From contig CM060967.1 in NCBI GenBank assembly GCA_030765045.1, forward strand, positions 125,161,412 through 125,225,411: a DNA stretch of 64,000 nt, written 5' to 3'. Shown piece by piece: positions 1-12,620 of this stretch; position 1 is the stretch's first letter; each line of letters opens with the position of its first letter. This DNA is from Tenodera sinensis. Taxonomy: Eukaryota; Arthropoda; Insecta; Mantodea; Mantidae. The notes below the pieces were generated by a model, which ran no database searches, was not told the DNA's origin, and worked only from the letters and a program-made list of their open reading frames with translations. The position numbers were made by a program, and so were the translations under genes.

Positions 1-697
1 CAAGGTCGTGCCAACTGTATAATATGTACTGCTTACAAAAAGGCAAGTACTAATTGTCAAATCACGATAAGCGCCTATGCAAAATTCCATAATGAGATTG
101 TAAAGCGGCAAGGACAGGTGATTTGAATGCAAGGATAGAAAACGAACCGAGCGGGCTATCTGGTTACATATCCTGTCAAGGTGTTCCTTGCACATGAAAG
201 CTGCACCTAATCCAGTGAAATCTGTAACTGTATTGCCTGTGAGAAAATACCACTTCTAAAGGCTGTTACTTTCGATTTCCTGGACCCCAAGGTGCTAAAT
301 TCGCCATCTGTTTCCTTTGATATAAGGTCACTCATCTCACTTTCATTTTCAGGAGTGTTTAGATGCATACCAAATGTATCAATTCTTGAACTACTCTGTC
401 ATTACTCCAAAGCCTAAATAATTGCAGTTCAATACTACACAAAATCCCACGGTAAATTTCCAATTCATCAATTTTCCTCGCCTCCATACTGAAGTTTATA
501 GCTTCCTACGACACGCTTGATTAACTCCAAAGAAGCACATGCATGCCTAATTGACGATGGAATGTTCACATTTAATCATATTAAAAAAATGCGTTGATTG
601 TAAGTTTAGAGGACATGCATGTTAAATTCCGTAGGTCAAGTTCAGTTTTTAATAGTGAATAACCTCTCCTTGGTACCTTCATTAGGGTTATTAAATG

Positions 698-725
698 AAA
701 AAAAAAAAAAAAAAAAAAAAAAAAA
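698..725 (+). repeat. Poly(A) tract, 28 bp
   Basis: Uninterrupted run of 28 A. It could be the tail of an unrecognised retroposed copy, but no upstream element was identified. Confidence 0.97.
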
Positions 726-854
726 GACGTCAGATAGAAACTAATTTGAAAATTACTTTAATTAGTTGTTTCCCTTCATTAGACAATTTTTACTCACATT
801 ATGGTTTAGCAGCTTTTATTCTTTAAAAGAATCTTATATGTTTTTTCCTTTCCT

Positions 855-855
<1 letters not shown>

Positions 856-909
<54 letters not shown>
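856..909 (+). repeat. (CT)27 microsatellite
   Basis: Perfect CT dinucleotide repeat of about 54 bp in a pyrimidine-rich context. The Ser-Leu repeat peptide it encodes is a translation artefact. Confidence 0.98.
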
Positions 910-911
<2 letters not shown>

Positions 912-3784
912 TTTCCTTCATTCTTGTTACTCAAAATTGCTTAAGGTATCGGTAGTGTTTTAAGTTCAAAGCTAAATTTAATCATGTCCCAATTTTTCAA
1001 ATGATGTAAATATCTCACGGGACTCATTTTAATTAGTCTTAGTGTTATCACCTCCATAAGGTTAAAGTAGAGTTACGCACCTGATTAGTATTCTTCCTTT
1101 CTCTTTCACTCTCTCCTTCTCTCCCATCTTTAACTCTTTCTGTATTGACCGGTTTATCCAAGCAGGAAAATCAGCTATTGCTTTTAAAACAAAAATGGGT
1201 TTAGATTTTTCTAACTGTAAATTACATTGGGGAGGAGCCCAAGTACAAATTCCAACACTCCAAAGCGGCAGAATTGTTTCTCCAAGTGCAACGTTGTGGT
1301 ACAATGACGAAAGGATCAAGGATCGTGATCCATATCGTCTGCAAACCAAGCAATGAAGCGTATGGAAAATAATATTTGTAGCAGGTGATGCAAGGGGTAC
1401 GAAAAGAAAGAAAGATGGAGGCGTGGCGTGGTCCTTGACTTTATTCTCACGCCTGAAGAATGATTCACTTTCGAACATCTTGTACCGCAACACCACCAAC
1501 AATGTGGCGATTGGTATCGCTCCTTCCTTTTTCTGTCCTCAAAATTCTATTGCATTGTTTTATACTTGGTCAGCCTGGCACAAAGGATGATGGTTTCCGT
1601 TCCAGTTGCATTATGTTGTGATCTAAGTAGAAACACTGTAAGTGATCAACTGGGTGCTGCTTTTGACTTTCCATTTTACTAGGAACAGTGTATTACTCCT
1701 TACAAAATTTTGAATTTGCTATAATACACTTTAGTTCAATAGATTCAAAACTTCAAAATGCCATCCTACTGTATACTGGGGATAAGATCTATACCACAAT
1801 CTTTAGATGACACTGAAGACTAAGAAAATAATCTTGGCTGACAATGCTTGATCAAAAGGAAGAACTTACAATTTACCGTGTTCAATTATTTCGGAAATCA
1901 TGACATCTAATGTTATGAATTCTCTCTGGTTGTTCTATACCGAAATCCAAAAGAGGTTTTATGGCGGACGATTGAATCACTGCGCGTATTTCAGTAATGT
2001 CAAAATGAATTCCTCCATCGCTCTGTCACTGTCATTTTAACTACCAGAAATCTGCTCAGGAAAACTAATTACACTTGTCCAGCCCCTTATTGCAGTAGGC
2101 AGTTAATATAACGATACATTTATATTTATATATTTGCAAACAAATCTCTCTTAAAATCTTGCTTATAATTTCATTTCGACGCACAAAGCTCACTCTAGTT
2201 ATTAAAGGGGTTTCAAATAGTTATTTAAAATAAATGTTCCAGAAATATACAGGAGTTGCATAAAGCTAAAAGCTGGGTTAAAATATTTCAGGATATCTAT
2301 GTATAAGAACACCATTATTTATTACCTATTATGTGCATCTGAAAACTTCAAAACATTGCTATCAGTTTAAAAGTCACCACGAAAATGTAAGCAACTACAT
2401 ATATATGGGGTAGATTTCTTTCCATTTATCAAATTGTGATTGTGAAATGCTAAAATTAAGTTGTATTATAATAATATGGAAGTTTAGGAACTTTGAAACC
2501 ATTTTACTTTAGTATACGAACTGTGTTAAGCCTAGAATGCAGAATGAATAAACAGTTTCTTCCACTAATTCTTTTGATTAGTTTTTCTAGAAAATATAAA
2601 AACACTGAAGCAGTGCGTCAACTATCACCATTAAAAGGAGTTAGCAACAATAATTCGGCTTACACGGGTGATTCTCATTACACCATATTAAAGTAACTAC
2701 CAATATTGAATTTATGCACTTATTAAAATAACTTCAACATAAACTTCAAAATCACAACATCGAAGGTGAGACAATGGCTGCTAGAAACTTCTCTCCTGCA
2801 ATTTTACGTTTTAACCATATATAAATTTCATCTTTATCTTCGAGTAAGACCTCATATAAGCTTAATGAATGTCAACTTGGAAATAACTATGGTAGCCGCA
2901 AAATTTAATGACGACTAATAGCGTTGTGCAAATAAATTTTTTGGGTGCAAATTGTATTTATGTCACAGCTTTTATAGCGTGATTTCACAGCGTGTTTTAA
3001 CTAAACAACACCACAAGACATGGCAAACCTATTATTGAGTTTTGTGTCGAGCTACCCGCCATTAAATTTTTTTACAGCTATAGGAAAGAAATTATTGCCT
3101 TACCTTACTTTTTGTAGGATAGTGAAAACTGAATTCTAAAATCGAAGACCTCCAATGATGTCTACTCAAAATAAACAGAATTTATGACGTGCACAGGAAT
3201 TCACCGGCTAGTAATGAAGAACAAAAGAGCTGAAACTAAAAAAGCAGAATTGTTAAAGCATAATTTTAAACCTCACACGACAGATCACCCGTGAAAGTGT
3301 AATAAAGAATTGTTACAGTTAGAAAAGGGCTCAAAACAAAAGAAAAATGGGCAGCGATAGATTTCTAAATCCACCTGAACATACACACCACGAAGACAAA
3401 CCAAAAAATAGCGATGCATTGAACCGAAACGGACCATGAGACTGTTTCGATGATAGTTGTAAAAGTTTAATGATTTTCCTTACACTAATTGACTGTAGCG
3501 ATGATAAATGCAACTACTGTTCAAGATGGGTGGGCCAAGATTATCCTGTTGTTGAGATTCTGAATTACATCGCATATCCTCTTTGTGAAATGTGCCCGTA
3601 GTACACTATCGGTGGATGCCCACAAGGCGATTTCTCAAATCAAAACAATAGGATCCCATTATGGCTCATCGGATAGAATTACATTTTAACTTAGCCTTAA
3701 GTGATGTTTCTAAATTAAGGTATAATTCGACGTTTGACCCAGGAAAGTGAGAATGCTGATTATAGAGAAGGACAGGGATATGAT

Positions 3785-3955
3785 GCAACCAACAATGCCG
3801 CCGCGGTACCGCACATCAACCTTGTACCCACCAACCCAGCGGGCAGGCAGCCGGAAGTGAAAGTAAAGGAAGCCTGAGCATATGCGCGCCTGGTGGCGAG
3901 ACAGTGCGACACGCGATGCGATTCGGTTCCTTTTCGATAATCGATCTTTTACAGA
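3785..3955. promoter_or_regulatory. CpG-rich islet with ETS-type site, candidate promoter
   Basis: A sharp GC- and CpG-rich block in AT-rich surroundings. It contains CCGGAAGTGA near 3851, a full match to the ETS/GABP core, plus the CpG-dense words GCGCGCC, GCGACACGCGATGCG and, just downstream, CGATAATCGAT, which resembles a degenerate DRE. Such clustering is typical of housekeeping promoters. No TATA box or following coding exon was found on either strand, so direction and target are unknown. A decayed GC-rich transposon is the main alternative. Confidence 0.3.
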
Positions 3956-3959
3956 GGGC

Positions 3960-6090
3960 TACTTTTCCAAAACCTCACGTCTCAGCTGGCCATATAATTG
4001 GAACTAATGGAATGTTTGGTATCTCTCTCTTGATTTACTGATGGCCAAACTGGAGGTTGACGTATCCAACCAAGAATCGATGATAAAGAATGTAAAAATA
4101 TATTACGTGTTAGGTTAAGAAGTCCCACGTGGGCGTCACCATGTTCAATTTCTTCATCCGTTCTACAGAAGAAGTTCTGTACCATCATCTCACTAAGCTT
4201 CTAATTCAAAGAAGTGGCATTGTGTTACTTTTGACATTTCTATGAGCAAATAAAAAGTGGAATATAAAAAGAACTAAAATAGGTAAACGCATGGCCAAAC
4301 ACTGCTCTGCGTGTGAAGTAACATAATAAACATCTTGCTTCAGTGTAAGTACCTTTTCAACAAGCTAAAATAGATCATGTTCTTTGTTTACCATTACAGT
4401 ATGCTAATTAACAGTAGCAATTTGATGTTGATCATTTTCCAATACATACATGAAATCTTGTATAACAGTTTTCAAGTAAGCAGTAAAAAAGGGGATTTTC
4501 CCTTCATTTGTAAAGGAGTTGGAAGGGAATTTAGAGCTGAACAATCCAGCACTTAAGTTCCTAAACGTATTTGCGGCAAAATTGTTGCTTGTATTTACTA
4601 CTCTAGGACGTAGGAATATGCGTCTACGTGCATCATCGTCGATGACGAGCGCACCTGCAAATATAAGAAATGATTTCCTATAACCAAAATTGAAATGAAT
4701 GGACATGAGATATTGCCATGTAGGAACACACTGCACTCTTTTCCTTTATTTCCTAAATGTATGGTCAGCGCCTTTCTCGATTCAACTTTCCACAAATGCA
4801 CTTCTATTTACCCTTATTTTCGTGAAATTATCCCATCAGTAATTCACTTTCAACAAAATGTCCGCTTTTAGCAGAAAAATGATAAATGCACTCTGCTAAA
4901 ATATGCCGCTTCTTCGTTGTAGCTGCATTTATTAACCTCAACTGCTTCAAAATATTACTTAGTTTGAAATTTTAAGTGCCAGATTGAAGCGAGTATCACT
5001 GACTGAACGCTGAAGTCAGTTCGTGAACCAGTCAGTTTTCCTCCACGATTCACTAATCTCATCCAGGCAAAATATACCAACATAAACTGCTATCAAGGCA
5101 ATCCAGATTATAGGCAGATATTGTACAGAGTCGCTAAATCGTTTATCTAGTTTAAATCTTAGAGAATGGAATGGAACCGTGGAACATGAGAGAAACCTTG
5201 AAAATACCTTGGAACGTTCAGGTGCTGTCTGCCGCAAAACGTCACCAATTCTCTGGCTTATTTATCTAAAACTAACAAAGTTTACGCGCTCATAGAAGGC
5301 GAATCATTAAAAAATCGTCGTCTTCTGAACCTGGACACATTTTATGTTTCTATCTTGGTGTTATTCGTTATTCGATGCAGGAAACAATTTGCTTGTTATA
5401 GAGGAGTAGTTACTTGGATAATCTCACAGCAAGGTTAAGCCAGGTTGATAGGCAACAATTCCTTTTGGAATTAAAAAAAAAATTAAAACTGAAATTATCC
5501 CTTTACAATTCAAGACAAGCATTTTTAATGCAAATAATAGGAGGGTTGAATTCAAATATATCTTCATATTAAATGGAAAATGCATGTACAACAAAGCAGA
5601 TTAAATCCAAAGTCACTTTTCTGGTTTAAAGTTTATAATATAAACAAGTGGAAATACGGTACATTATGCATAATTTGGTTCTTTCAGATGTAGAGAAACA
5701 AAGTTCAGACGATGTTTCCTCTGAATGTAGTGCTGGTCTGATAAGGGTTATCCTTGAGTTGGAATGCGGCAGGTAGAAATTCTCCTATGTTCGCTTGGTC
5801 ATGGATACCACACCCTTTGCCAACCTCCCGCATATCTGGGTTTGGAAGGAAATGCAGTTTAATAAAATGCAACGTCGTTTGTTAAAAGGTCAAAAACGTG
5901 ACAGCGTGACCTACCTCTCTATAGATCATCAGACTCCGAAACTCGTTAAGGATGAAGTAATGCACCCATCAAATAACATCATAACATCTGGCAAAGTGAG
6001 ATGGATAACGGCACCAAGATACACAACGACGAAAATTTGCTCCAGAAATTCAGGTTTTCATTGTGTTTCAGGAGATCAGAATTTGAACGT
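3960..6090. other. Non-coding DNA, no gene seen
   Basis: AT-rich sequence. The longest open frames (for example 4404-4736 minus and 5795-6106 plus) lack recognisable motifs and compete with equally long frames in other phases, so I treat them as chance. Confidence 0.55.
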
Positions 6091-6099
6091 TTCACCTTC

Positions 6100-6285
6100 T
6101 GAGTAGGCAAAGGCTTTCACGGCCAGAGTTGATAATTCTAGGAGAATCTTCCGAGCTGATTTGCCGTGGTCAGCAACTAACAGAAGTTTCGTCCACAACA
6201 GGTGCGTCTGAACCTTCACCAAGAAGACCTCGACCGCACCACTGATGATGTCCACCGCAGTTGTGGACAAAATGTCTGGGCCCTC
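6100..6285 (+). repeat. Degenerate foldback element (family I)
   Basis: Starts with AGGCTTTCACGGCCAGAGTT, close to AAGCTTTCACGGCGAGCGTT at 51361 at the edge of the large palindrome there. Inside, TTTCGTCCACAAC (about 6187) faces GTTGTGGACAAAA (about 6260) as an inverted pair around a spacer of roughly 60 bp. This suggests a diverged member of the same hairpin-forming non-autonomous family. Confidence 0.45.
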
Positions 6286-6289
6286 TTAC

Positions 6290-8126
6290 TCCAGCATAGT
6301 ACGGCATATCACATCGGAGGACTCGTATAGTTTCACATTCTATCTGTTACTTTTAGGCGACACTAGAGTCCGTTTGGCTAAAGAATAGGCCGCGTTTTCT
6401 GGTGGAAGGCGTTTGACATTCCAAGCCATTTTCAAGGTTTCTCATACCTTCCAGTGATCCACTTCATCAATATTCATGACGTTTCATCCCTCACATCTTC
6501 CAATCTCACTAGTACGTGGGGCTGGACTGTAAGCGTTTCATTTGTGTCATTTATTGACTCAGGGATTGCTGAAGACAAAAAAGGAATATGCATAAAAGGA
6601 ATATCAGTATTTCATCGAAGGTGACTTGCCAAATGTCATTGGTGTAGATTCGAATGGATGCTATGCAATTCACACCTTTGGAGCGATCTATAGATTGCGC
6701 TTTCGTCTATCATAGTACCGCAATTAATTCATTTCACCCTGTCTTTAGTAAGGCATGATTGATGCAGAACTTTTGGGGCAGTATCATCCCGATCTTTCGA
6801 GTATCCTAATACTAAACGTAGTTTTATTCTTGCATCATTGTTTAGATAAATCTTACAATCCGTTATCGATTGATTTGCTCGGTTCTTAGGTTTTCTAGTG
6901 GATAGTGCAACAGATGCATTATTACAATGTACCTTATAAAGACAGAGGAACTACCGCAATTAATCCAAAGATCTGATAGAAATTTCATCACATTTTCAGC
7001 TACGAATACAAAATTAACCTGTCTACAAATTGCTCTGATATGGACGTGCAGGACAAACCCTCTCTTGGTGAGGACAAAATTTGGTTATTTTTCTCGTGTT
7101 AAAAATACTTCTAAAAATATTAATTAGAATGAAGTTTGGAATGTTAGAATGCAAATTTGGAATTTTCTATAAGTAGACAGTGAAGTTCTCTGTGCTATCA
7201 TGGAATTTTATAGAACTTAAAAACCATAATAAACACCTAAATCCTTTTTATCATTTTGGCATTACCATTTACAAAGCTCTGGTATACAACAATGCGCCTC
7301 TACAAATGTAGGACATATGTAGGCATGATTCAGTTTTAAGAAGGCGAAAGGCTGTGCATTTAGGGTGGTGCTGTACAGGGCCATCTTCTCTAATCAGTTG
7401 AATCGCCCTCAAATTATCTTGAGAGATAAACTAAAGGTGAAACTAGCTAACACGTGTTCCATGAACAGTAACTTCGGTAAAGTGCAAGGTGAATAACTGT
7501 TAAGGTCTGACAGAGATATCGAAGATCGCTATCTCCGAAATGGTTTGTTCACCAATAAATGTCAGAGCTAACTAACAGCATATTTATCAGCACTTCTGTT
7601 CCTTTTTAAAACAGAAAGTGAAGATAATAGTTGCATTATCTTCGCGGTTGCTACTGGACCTGCTGCCTCTAATACTAAACAATTGTTCACCGATGTTTAT
7701 TCTGCCGTACCATATGGTTTATCGGAATCGTGAATGCTGCTAGCATAGAAAGTCCATTAAATGTCAAATGCGGGCACTTAGATGTTGCAACCTTTGTGAC
7801 CTTGTACTGATAGGTAAATGTGATAGCCATTTCACTCTAGCTTTTAACACTACGGGAACGTTTATACCTTTAATGGTTCAGTGTCTCGCTTTTAATGAAA
7901 TCGCGACTCAACCTTCACTTCAGAACAACATGTACGAGGTCACAGAATGTCATGTCCTGATTTAGTATTTTAATTTGAAATGTATTCTAAAGCTGATTTT
8001 ATTATGAGCAAATTTGTCAAAGAACAGAAATAATATATAAAAGAGGAAAACCAAATAGATAATCGAGATGAACTAAAAAGTCTCCCATTATTCAGTAGTA
8101 ATAATTACGAGTATTTTAAGTAATTA
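6290..8126. other. Non-coding DNA, no gene seen
   Basis: AT-rich and without recognisable repeats shared with the rest of the window. No plausible exon. Confidence 0.55.
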
Positions 8127-8522
8127 AGAATAACAGCGGTGGTGCCGTGGCCAAGCGATTAGACCCTTCACCTACCACCTAGGCGGCCCGAGTTCCATCC
8201 CAGGGACCTGCATGTGGACTTCGTGGTGGACGAAGCCACGTCGGAGCGGGTTTCCCCCGTCACTCATTGTACCAACTGCTCCATCCATTCAGCTCCATTC
8301 ATCCATTTCGCCTGCATTTCATATCATCCTTTTCCTCACTCTTATACCTGGTGCTGAGCTGACCATCCGCTTCCAGGTCTTCACTCTGTCCGATTCCTAG
8401 GTTCGTCTGCTCCCCAACAGACATCTGAGCCTAGGCACAGGCTTGTAAATCCTAGGGGTGTCAGTCCTGCTTACGGGGAGGGTAATCAGATAAAGAGAAA
8501 AAAAAAAGGAAGAGTAACAGCG
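8127..8522 (+). mobile_element. SINE A, full-length copy with TSD
   Basis: tRNA-derived SINE. The head at 8140-8215 carries an A-box-like TGGCCAAGCGATTAGA and a degenerate B box GAGTTCCATCCC. The body holds CTTCGTGGTGGACGAAG and an approximately 230-bp 3' module ending in an A-rich tail (about 8495-8508). It is flanked by a 12-bp target-site duplication, AGAATAACAGCG (8127-8138) and AGAGTAACAGCG (8511-8522), one mismatch. The same body and 3' module occur in reverse at 33.5-33.9 kb, and the head with a different 3' end at 21.5 kb. The TSD shows L1-type or RTE-type target-primed insertion. Confidence 0.85.
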
Positions 8523-8764
8523 TCAACAAAACTAAACAAACGAAGCGCCTTTTAAATCTTATGCCGGCATTGCATTTCGTGTACCAAAGAAACCTGTAGA
8601 TTCTGCGTTAATGATGTTTATTAGCCTATGCAGAGGAGGAATCGAGTTTAATTTAGTGTTTGAGAAGTATGTAAAGTATGAACAATAATGGAAAATATTT
8701 CTAAGGCCACCCCTGAACAGGAAGAGCTCGTGTTCATGAGGCATTTCTCAAACTGGACGTATAT

Positions 8765-8890
8765 AACGGAGGGGAACACCTTGCGCGCTGCAACCTATGG
8801 GGGAAAATTGAGGCTGCTACTCCCTTAGGAGGAAGGGATGAAGTGAAGGACCCTCAGGAGGCCACAGGCCACAAAGATGCGCGGAGTTGC
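8765..8890 (+). repeat. Dispersed repeat H fragment
   Basis: The words GGAGGGGAACACCTTGCGC, CTGCAACC, GGCTGCTACTCCCTTAGGAGG and GATGAAGTGAAGG line up in order with the minus strand of about 47640-47500. Identity of the parent element is unknown. Confidence 0.5.
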
Positions 8891-9178
8891 CTACCTGTCC
8901 CTGGTTCGAACACCCGACTCCTAACTGGAGCTGCTCAGTGTATGTTTTGAGTAAGTATCCGCGTCATTTACCCGGCACTGCCTCACGCCACAAATTCTAG
9001 AAGCACATCTGAAACATGAGAAAGAAGTGGAATGAATTGGAAATCGTGAGATGAGTAACCATCCCAATATTCACCCTTCGACCAGCGAAAACCGCAGAAA
9101 AACTCGAAGAGGGGGCGGCGGACGGTAATGGAAGCCAGGAACCTGTCAAATACAAGCCTTAGAGGGTACCTCGGAACA
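8890..9178 (-). repeat. Dispersed repeat F, copy 1
   Basis: Collinear with 43.6-43.88 kb over about 240 bp, sharing AAGTATCCG, AAATTCTAGAAGCACAT/TAAATCTAGCAGCATAT, GAAATGAGGAGAAGGAAATCGT-type and CGACCAG..AAAAACTCG words. The other copy ends in a tRNA-like B box on the minus strand, so this is probably a SINE. In this copy GGTTCGAAC sits near 8904. Confidence 0.55.
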
Positions 9179-9237
9179 TATCGCTCAGTCGTAAATAATA
9201 TAAACATATAACACATATAAAATTACAATTAACGAAA

Positions 9238-9240
<3 letters not shown>

Positions 9241-9309
<69 letters not shown>
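9241..9309 (+). repeat. (GT)n microsatellite
   Basis: Perfect GT dinucleotide repeat of about 69 bp followed by a short GC alternating stretch (GCTCGCGCGCATGCGCG), a potential Z-DNA-forming purine/pyrimidine alternation. Confidence 0.98.
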
Positions 9310-9311
<2 letters not shown>

Positions 9312-9374
9312 CGCGCGCATGCGCGTATGGTGTATGTGTAGCATAGCACAAAAACGAAAAATGAAATAAAAATT

Positions 9375-9700
9375 TGGTAGTTAAATTCAGTATTTTCAAA
9401 GAATGTGTTAAAGCTGTAACAATTTTGATTAAACTACCATAAGTTTAATATGTTTTCACGACAAATGAAATGTAAATCTTGAATTTTTTGGGACTGCCCT
9501 GTCAAGTCCTATTCCTTTTTAATGAATTTTGCATAACTGGTTAACTGTAAGAGGCTATAGACGTTCATGTCGTTTAAACACACAGTTTGTCAATTTATCT
9601 TTTTTTCTTTTGTGTTAACCTTTTCCGAGATTATCATTGGTTTGAATTATTTTCAAATACGCAACTAGGAAGTCGCTATTCACTTTTTCTAGTATTCATG
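9375..9700 (-). repeat. Dispersed repeat D, internal fragment
   Basis: Shares, in order, ATTTTGATTAAA, ACGACAAATGAAATGTAAAT, CTTGAATTTT.TGGGA, AATTTTGCATAACTGGTTAA and a T-run followed by AACC..TTCC.GAGAT with the D copies at 27.5, 49.8 and 51.6 kb. Both ends of the element are missing. Confidence 0.65.
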
Positions 9701-12132
9701 AAAAGAGCTTAGAATATCATACGAAAAGAACATCGATTTTTATGTGGTTGTCTTCCACAGAGATTCATGTTCAGGTCTCCATAGCATATTTGAACAGGTG
9801 TATATTATGTACGTTAAAAATGGTGTCTCCGCTCAAAGTTTCTAAAGGCTTATTGTACATGCATTTTTATCCGCACTATATGGTTGCGTAGTTCTTCAGC
9901 TAGCAGCACGACCAAAAAAAGAAATTTGGTTTTACCGCATTTTTAGTGGCAAAAATATTCAATGACAATATTTTAACATTCTAAAAGTGGCTGCCGCAGT
10001 TAAAATTGATAATATTTATCTATTTGAAATATAAATTCAGGATAAATCATTACCTGCGAAAAAGAAATATTAAAGCTTGATCAGCATTTGTGACTATGAA
10101 AAAAGGACGGGAAAGATGCTTTTCGAGAACTAAGAGTTTCTAAACAGATTGTGCTATCCGGAGTTTCTTCTTTTCGTCAACCAGATGACACTCGCCTCTG
10201 CCTGTCACTTGTGTGAACTTGACACAGTTTCTCTGAAAAGTTGTACAGGAAAAGCAGAAGGCAAACCGCGTCGTTGACGACACAGAATGTCGCAAGATGT
10301 AAGATGAACTAGAGATGATAGAGCCTGTCCATGTGTAATATTCTTTTTATTATTATTTATCCGAATTCCATATCTTTCCCCCGAACGTAGCTCATATTGT
10401 TCATTGTGTGTTGACTTTCGTTTTAAAAGTTTAGTGCGCAGTTTTCGCGTGAGTGTAGATTCAAATAAAAGTCTAATAAATTCATTTATGGTGAAGGCAA
10501 AGGAGATGATTCAACATTATTGAATATATTACGTGCATTCTGGTAACAAAGTAGAACTGAACAGGTGAATGTTTTATATACTAATGACTTCTGCTACTAT
10601 GCACGCGTTAACACTTACGAGTGGTCCAAAGTAGGCCAGTGCTCAAAAACTGGTTTTCCACGTGTCTGTGTATTTATCAGCAAGTAACGATAGGAGGGGT
10701 GGTTTTCTTTCCGAATAGTCATTACAAGCCTGAGCAGATATATTGAATTTCCAATACATTCATTATTTATTTTAATGTGTAGCCATGTTCGAATGCTCTG
10801 TGCAAGACTACTGGCCACAGAGTGTGAGCCAACATGTCAGGTATTCAAATGTGAACGCGTGGAAGTAAAGCGGATGATCTATACAAATAGGCGTTGTTCA
10901 TTTCCCGACTCAGTAGCGACCATGCAAGCAGCTGAAGTAGTAAATTATGTGTGGTGTTTGTGGTAAAACTGTTAGACGAAGAGAAAAATCAGTTTACACA
11001 CTGAAGTGGATACATATTAAGGTACTAATTATTACAATTTCTGCACTTATATCTCTAACACTGTATATTCGTGTGCAGACGAAAGCATGTTCTAAAACTG
11101 TCATCTGTAATATTCAGAACTCCTAGTAAGACAAATTTTGTTGCAGCATAATAATAATTATCCTCCAGATGTTTGTTTCGTTTATATTAAATTGAAAGTG
11201 TAAATTACTGCACCTAGGTGAACGGTTGCAACACCGCAAATATTTACAAAAGGCTTGCTATTTGCTGATGCTGGAATTTCGGTAAGCGAAATGATGGTAG
11301 AAGTGAAACCAAACACTAAAGGTCAGAATAATATTTGCGCACCTGAAGAGGTCCTCAAGAACATGGGCGCGTTTACAAAGTAAAAGTACCGTTGGAAGAA
11401 ACAAACGTTTAATTTCCTAGCTTACATAAACTGAGGGACTGTACAGAGGCTTATGAGTACATCCTGTACAAGAAAAGTTATGTGGAGTGCTTTTTTTCAG
11501 AAGGACGACATTCATTTCCTGGTGGTATTATTGAACTATTAACTTTCTCTTCATATGATCTTATGGACTTGATCATATTGAAGATTGAAACATTCCGGAA
11601 TAGTAGAATCTCTTGCATCCTGCTACAGCGGCTAATGTATCTAAAAACTAAACCCAGAACACTGTAGTTCCCAGGAATGCATTTTCCAACATTCTACTGC
11701 ATGACTGACTATTTTTGGAAGCAGCTTGCCCTTAAGCACCTCAGTCTAAGAAGACTTTGTGCGCTTCCTGTTTTCTAATTTAAGGATTGATATCTAATTG
11801 TTCAGTTAAGTATACTAAAATCTGATTCACTACATTAGCACCTGTTACTAGTTGCCTATAAGTTCCAATCTGGTATCTTTCGCGTTCTATGGCCCCACAT
11901 TTCAGTAGAATATGCTTCGCAGTTGGATTAACCCCATAGTTTTGTCAATTTTCCAAGTCGAGATATTAAAGTAATAACTCGTACGAGTACAGATTTTTGA
12001 GCTTCATTAGTGAGTTACTTAGTTTTTCCAAGGATCATTATTAGCCCCTAACATTTATTAATGAAAATTGCTTTCCACTTCTTCAGGGTTTCATTTGAAC
12101 CCAAAATATGGTTCTTTTTAAACTGAAGTACT
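9701..12132. other. Non-coding DNA, possible distal LINE 3' remains at the right edge
   Basis: No gene seen. Roughly 11.8-12.13 kb, read on the minus strand, may continue the decayed LINE of the next entry (scattered coding-like triplets around a K-W segment), but too eroded to call. Confidence 0.45.
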
Positions 12133-12620
12133 TATGATACAAAGAGGTTCTGGTCCTATAAAAGGAAGACCAATTTCTTTGTTTGCTAGAAGATCAGCTT
12201 TCTCATTTCTCATAATACCAGTATGCTCGGGTATCCATCAAAGTTCTACAGCATTACGAGAAGAGAGAGTAGTTAAACATTTTTAACATTACCACGCCAG
12301 TAAAGATTTAAAATTATGGAATTGAGGGCTTTAAGTGCAGCTTAGCTGTCAAGAGTTTAACAGGATACACTTGTCCCTTTCAAAACTGGCCTGCACTTTC
12401 AACTGTCTGAAAGACAGTGGGTATCCTCCCAAGCTAATGCTACAGATACCCGTTAATTCGCCATAGATGTTTGCTCCAGTTTTTACACTAATAGCTGAAG
12501 CTTCAGTGTAAATCATATGTTGGTTCTTAAGTATTAACTTAAGTTTCTCTTCAAAGTTCTTTCTGTCAGGAATAGTTACATTGAAAGATGATATCCTATC
12601 GTAACGCAATGCTTCCGATG
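12133..12620 (-). pseudogene. LINE RNase H domain relic
   Basis: Two in-order blocks typical of the RNase H domain in Jockey/I/R1-type non-LTR retrotransposons. The first (ORF 12349-12609) contains IYTEASAISVKTGANIYGE, matching the usual YTDGSK...GAGIY-type first motif with the catalytic Asp changed to Glu. The second, in another frame from about 12237 down, reads WIPEHTGIMRNEKADLLANK, matching the usual W(V/I)PGHxGIxGNExADxLA motif. The frame change, internal stops and lost Gly show a dead copy. The preceding reverse transcriptase should lie at higher coordinates but was not recognised. Confidence 0.75.

Larger units (their letters stand above)
1..3784. other. AT-rich non-coding DNA, no gene seen
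   Basis: Apart from the poly(A) and (CT)n tracts listed separately, I see no splice-flanked coding segment, RNA gene or recognisable transposon here. Open frames are short, have no recognisable motif and use low-complexity or AT-rich codons, as expected by chance. Confidence 0.6.

Noticed and set aside
4598..4654. Minus-strand terminal exon candidate after TTATATTTGCAG, 18 codons ending VDAYSYVLE
   Set aside because: Only 18 codons, no recognisable homology, no upstream exon in phase and a weak pyrimidine tract; expected by chance in this much DNA.
4404..4736. 110-codon minus-strand ORF
   Set aside because: No recognisable domain, AT-rich codon use and no conserved-looking blocks; no support beyond length.
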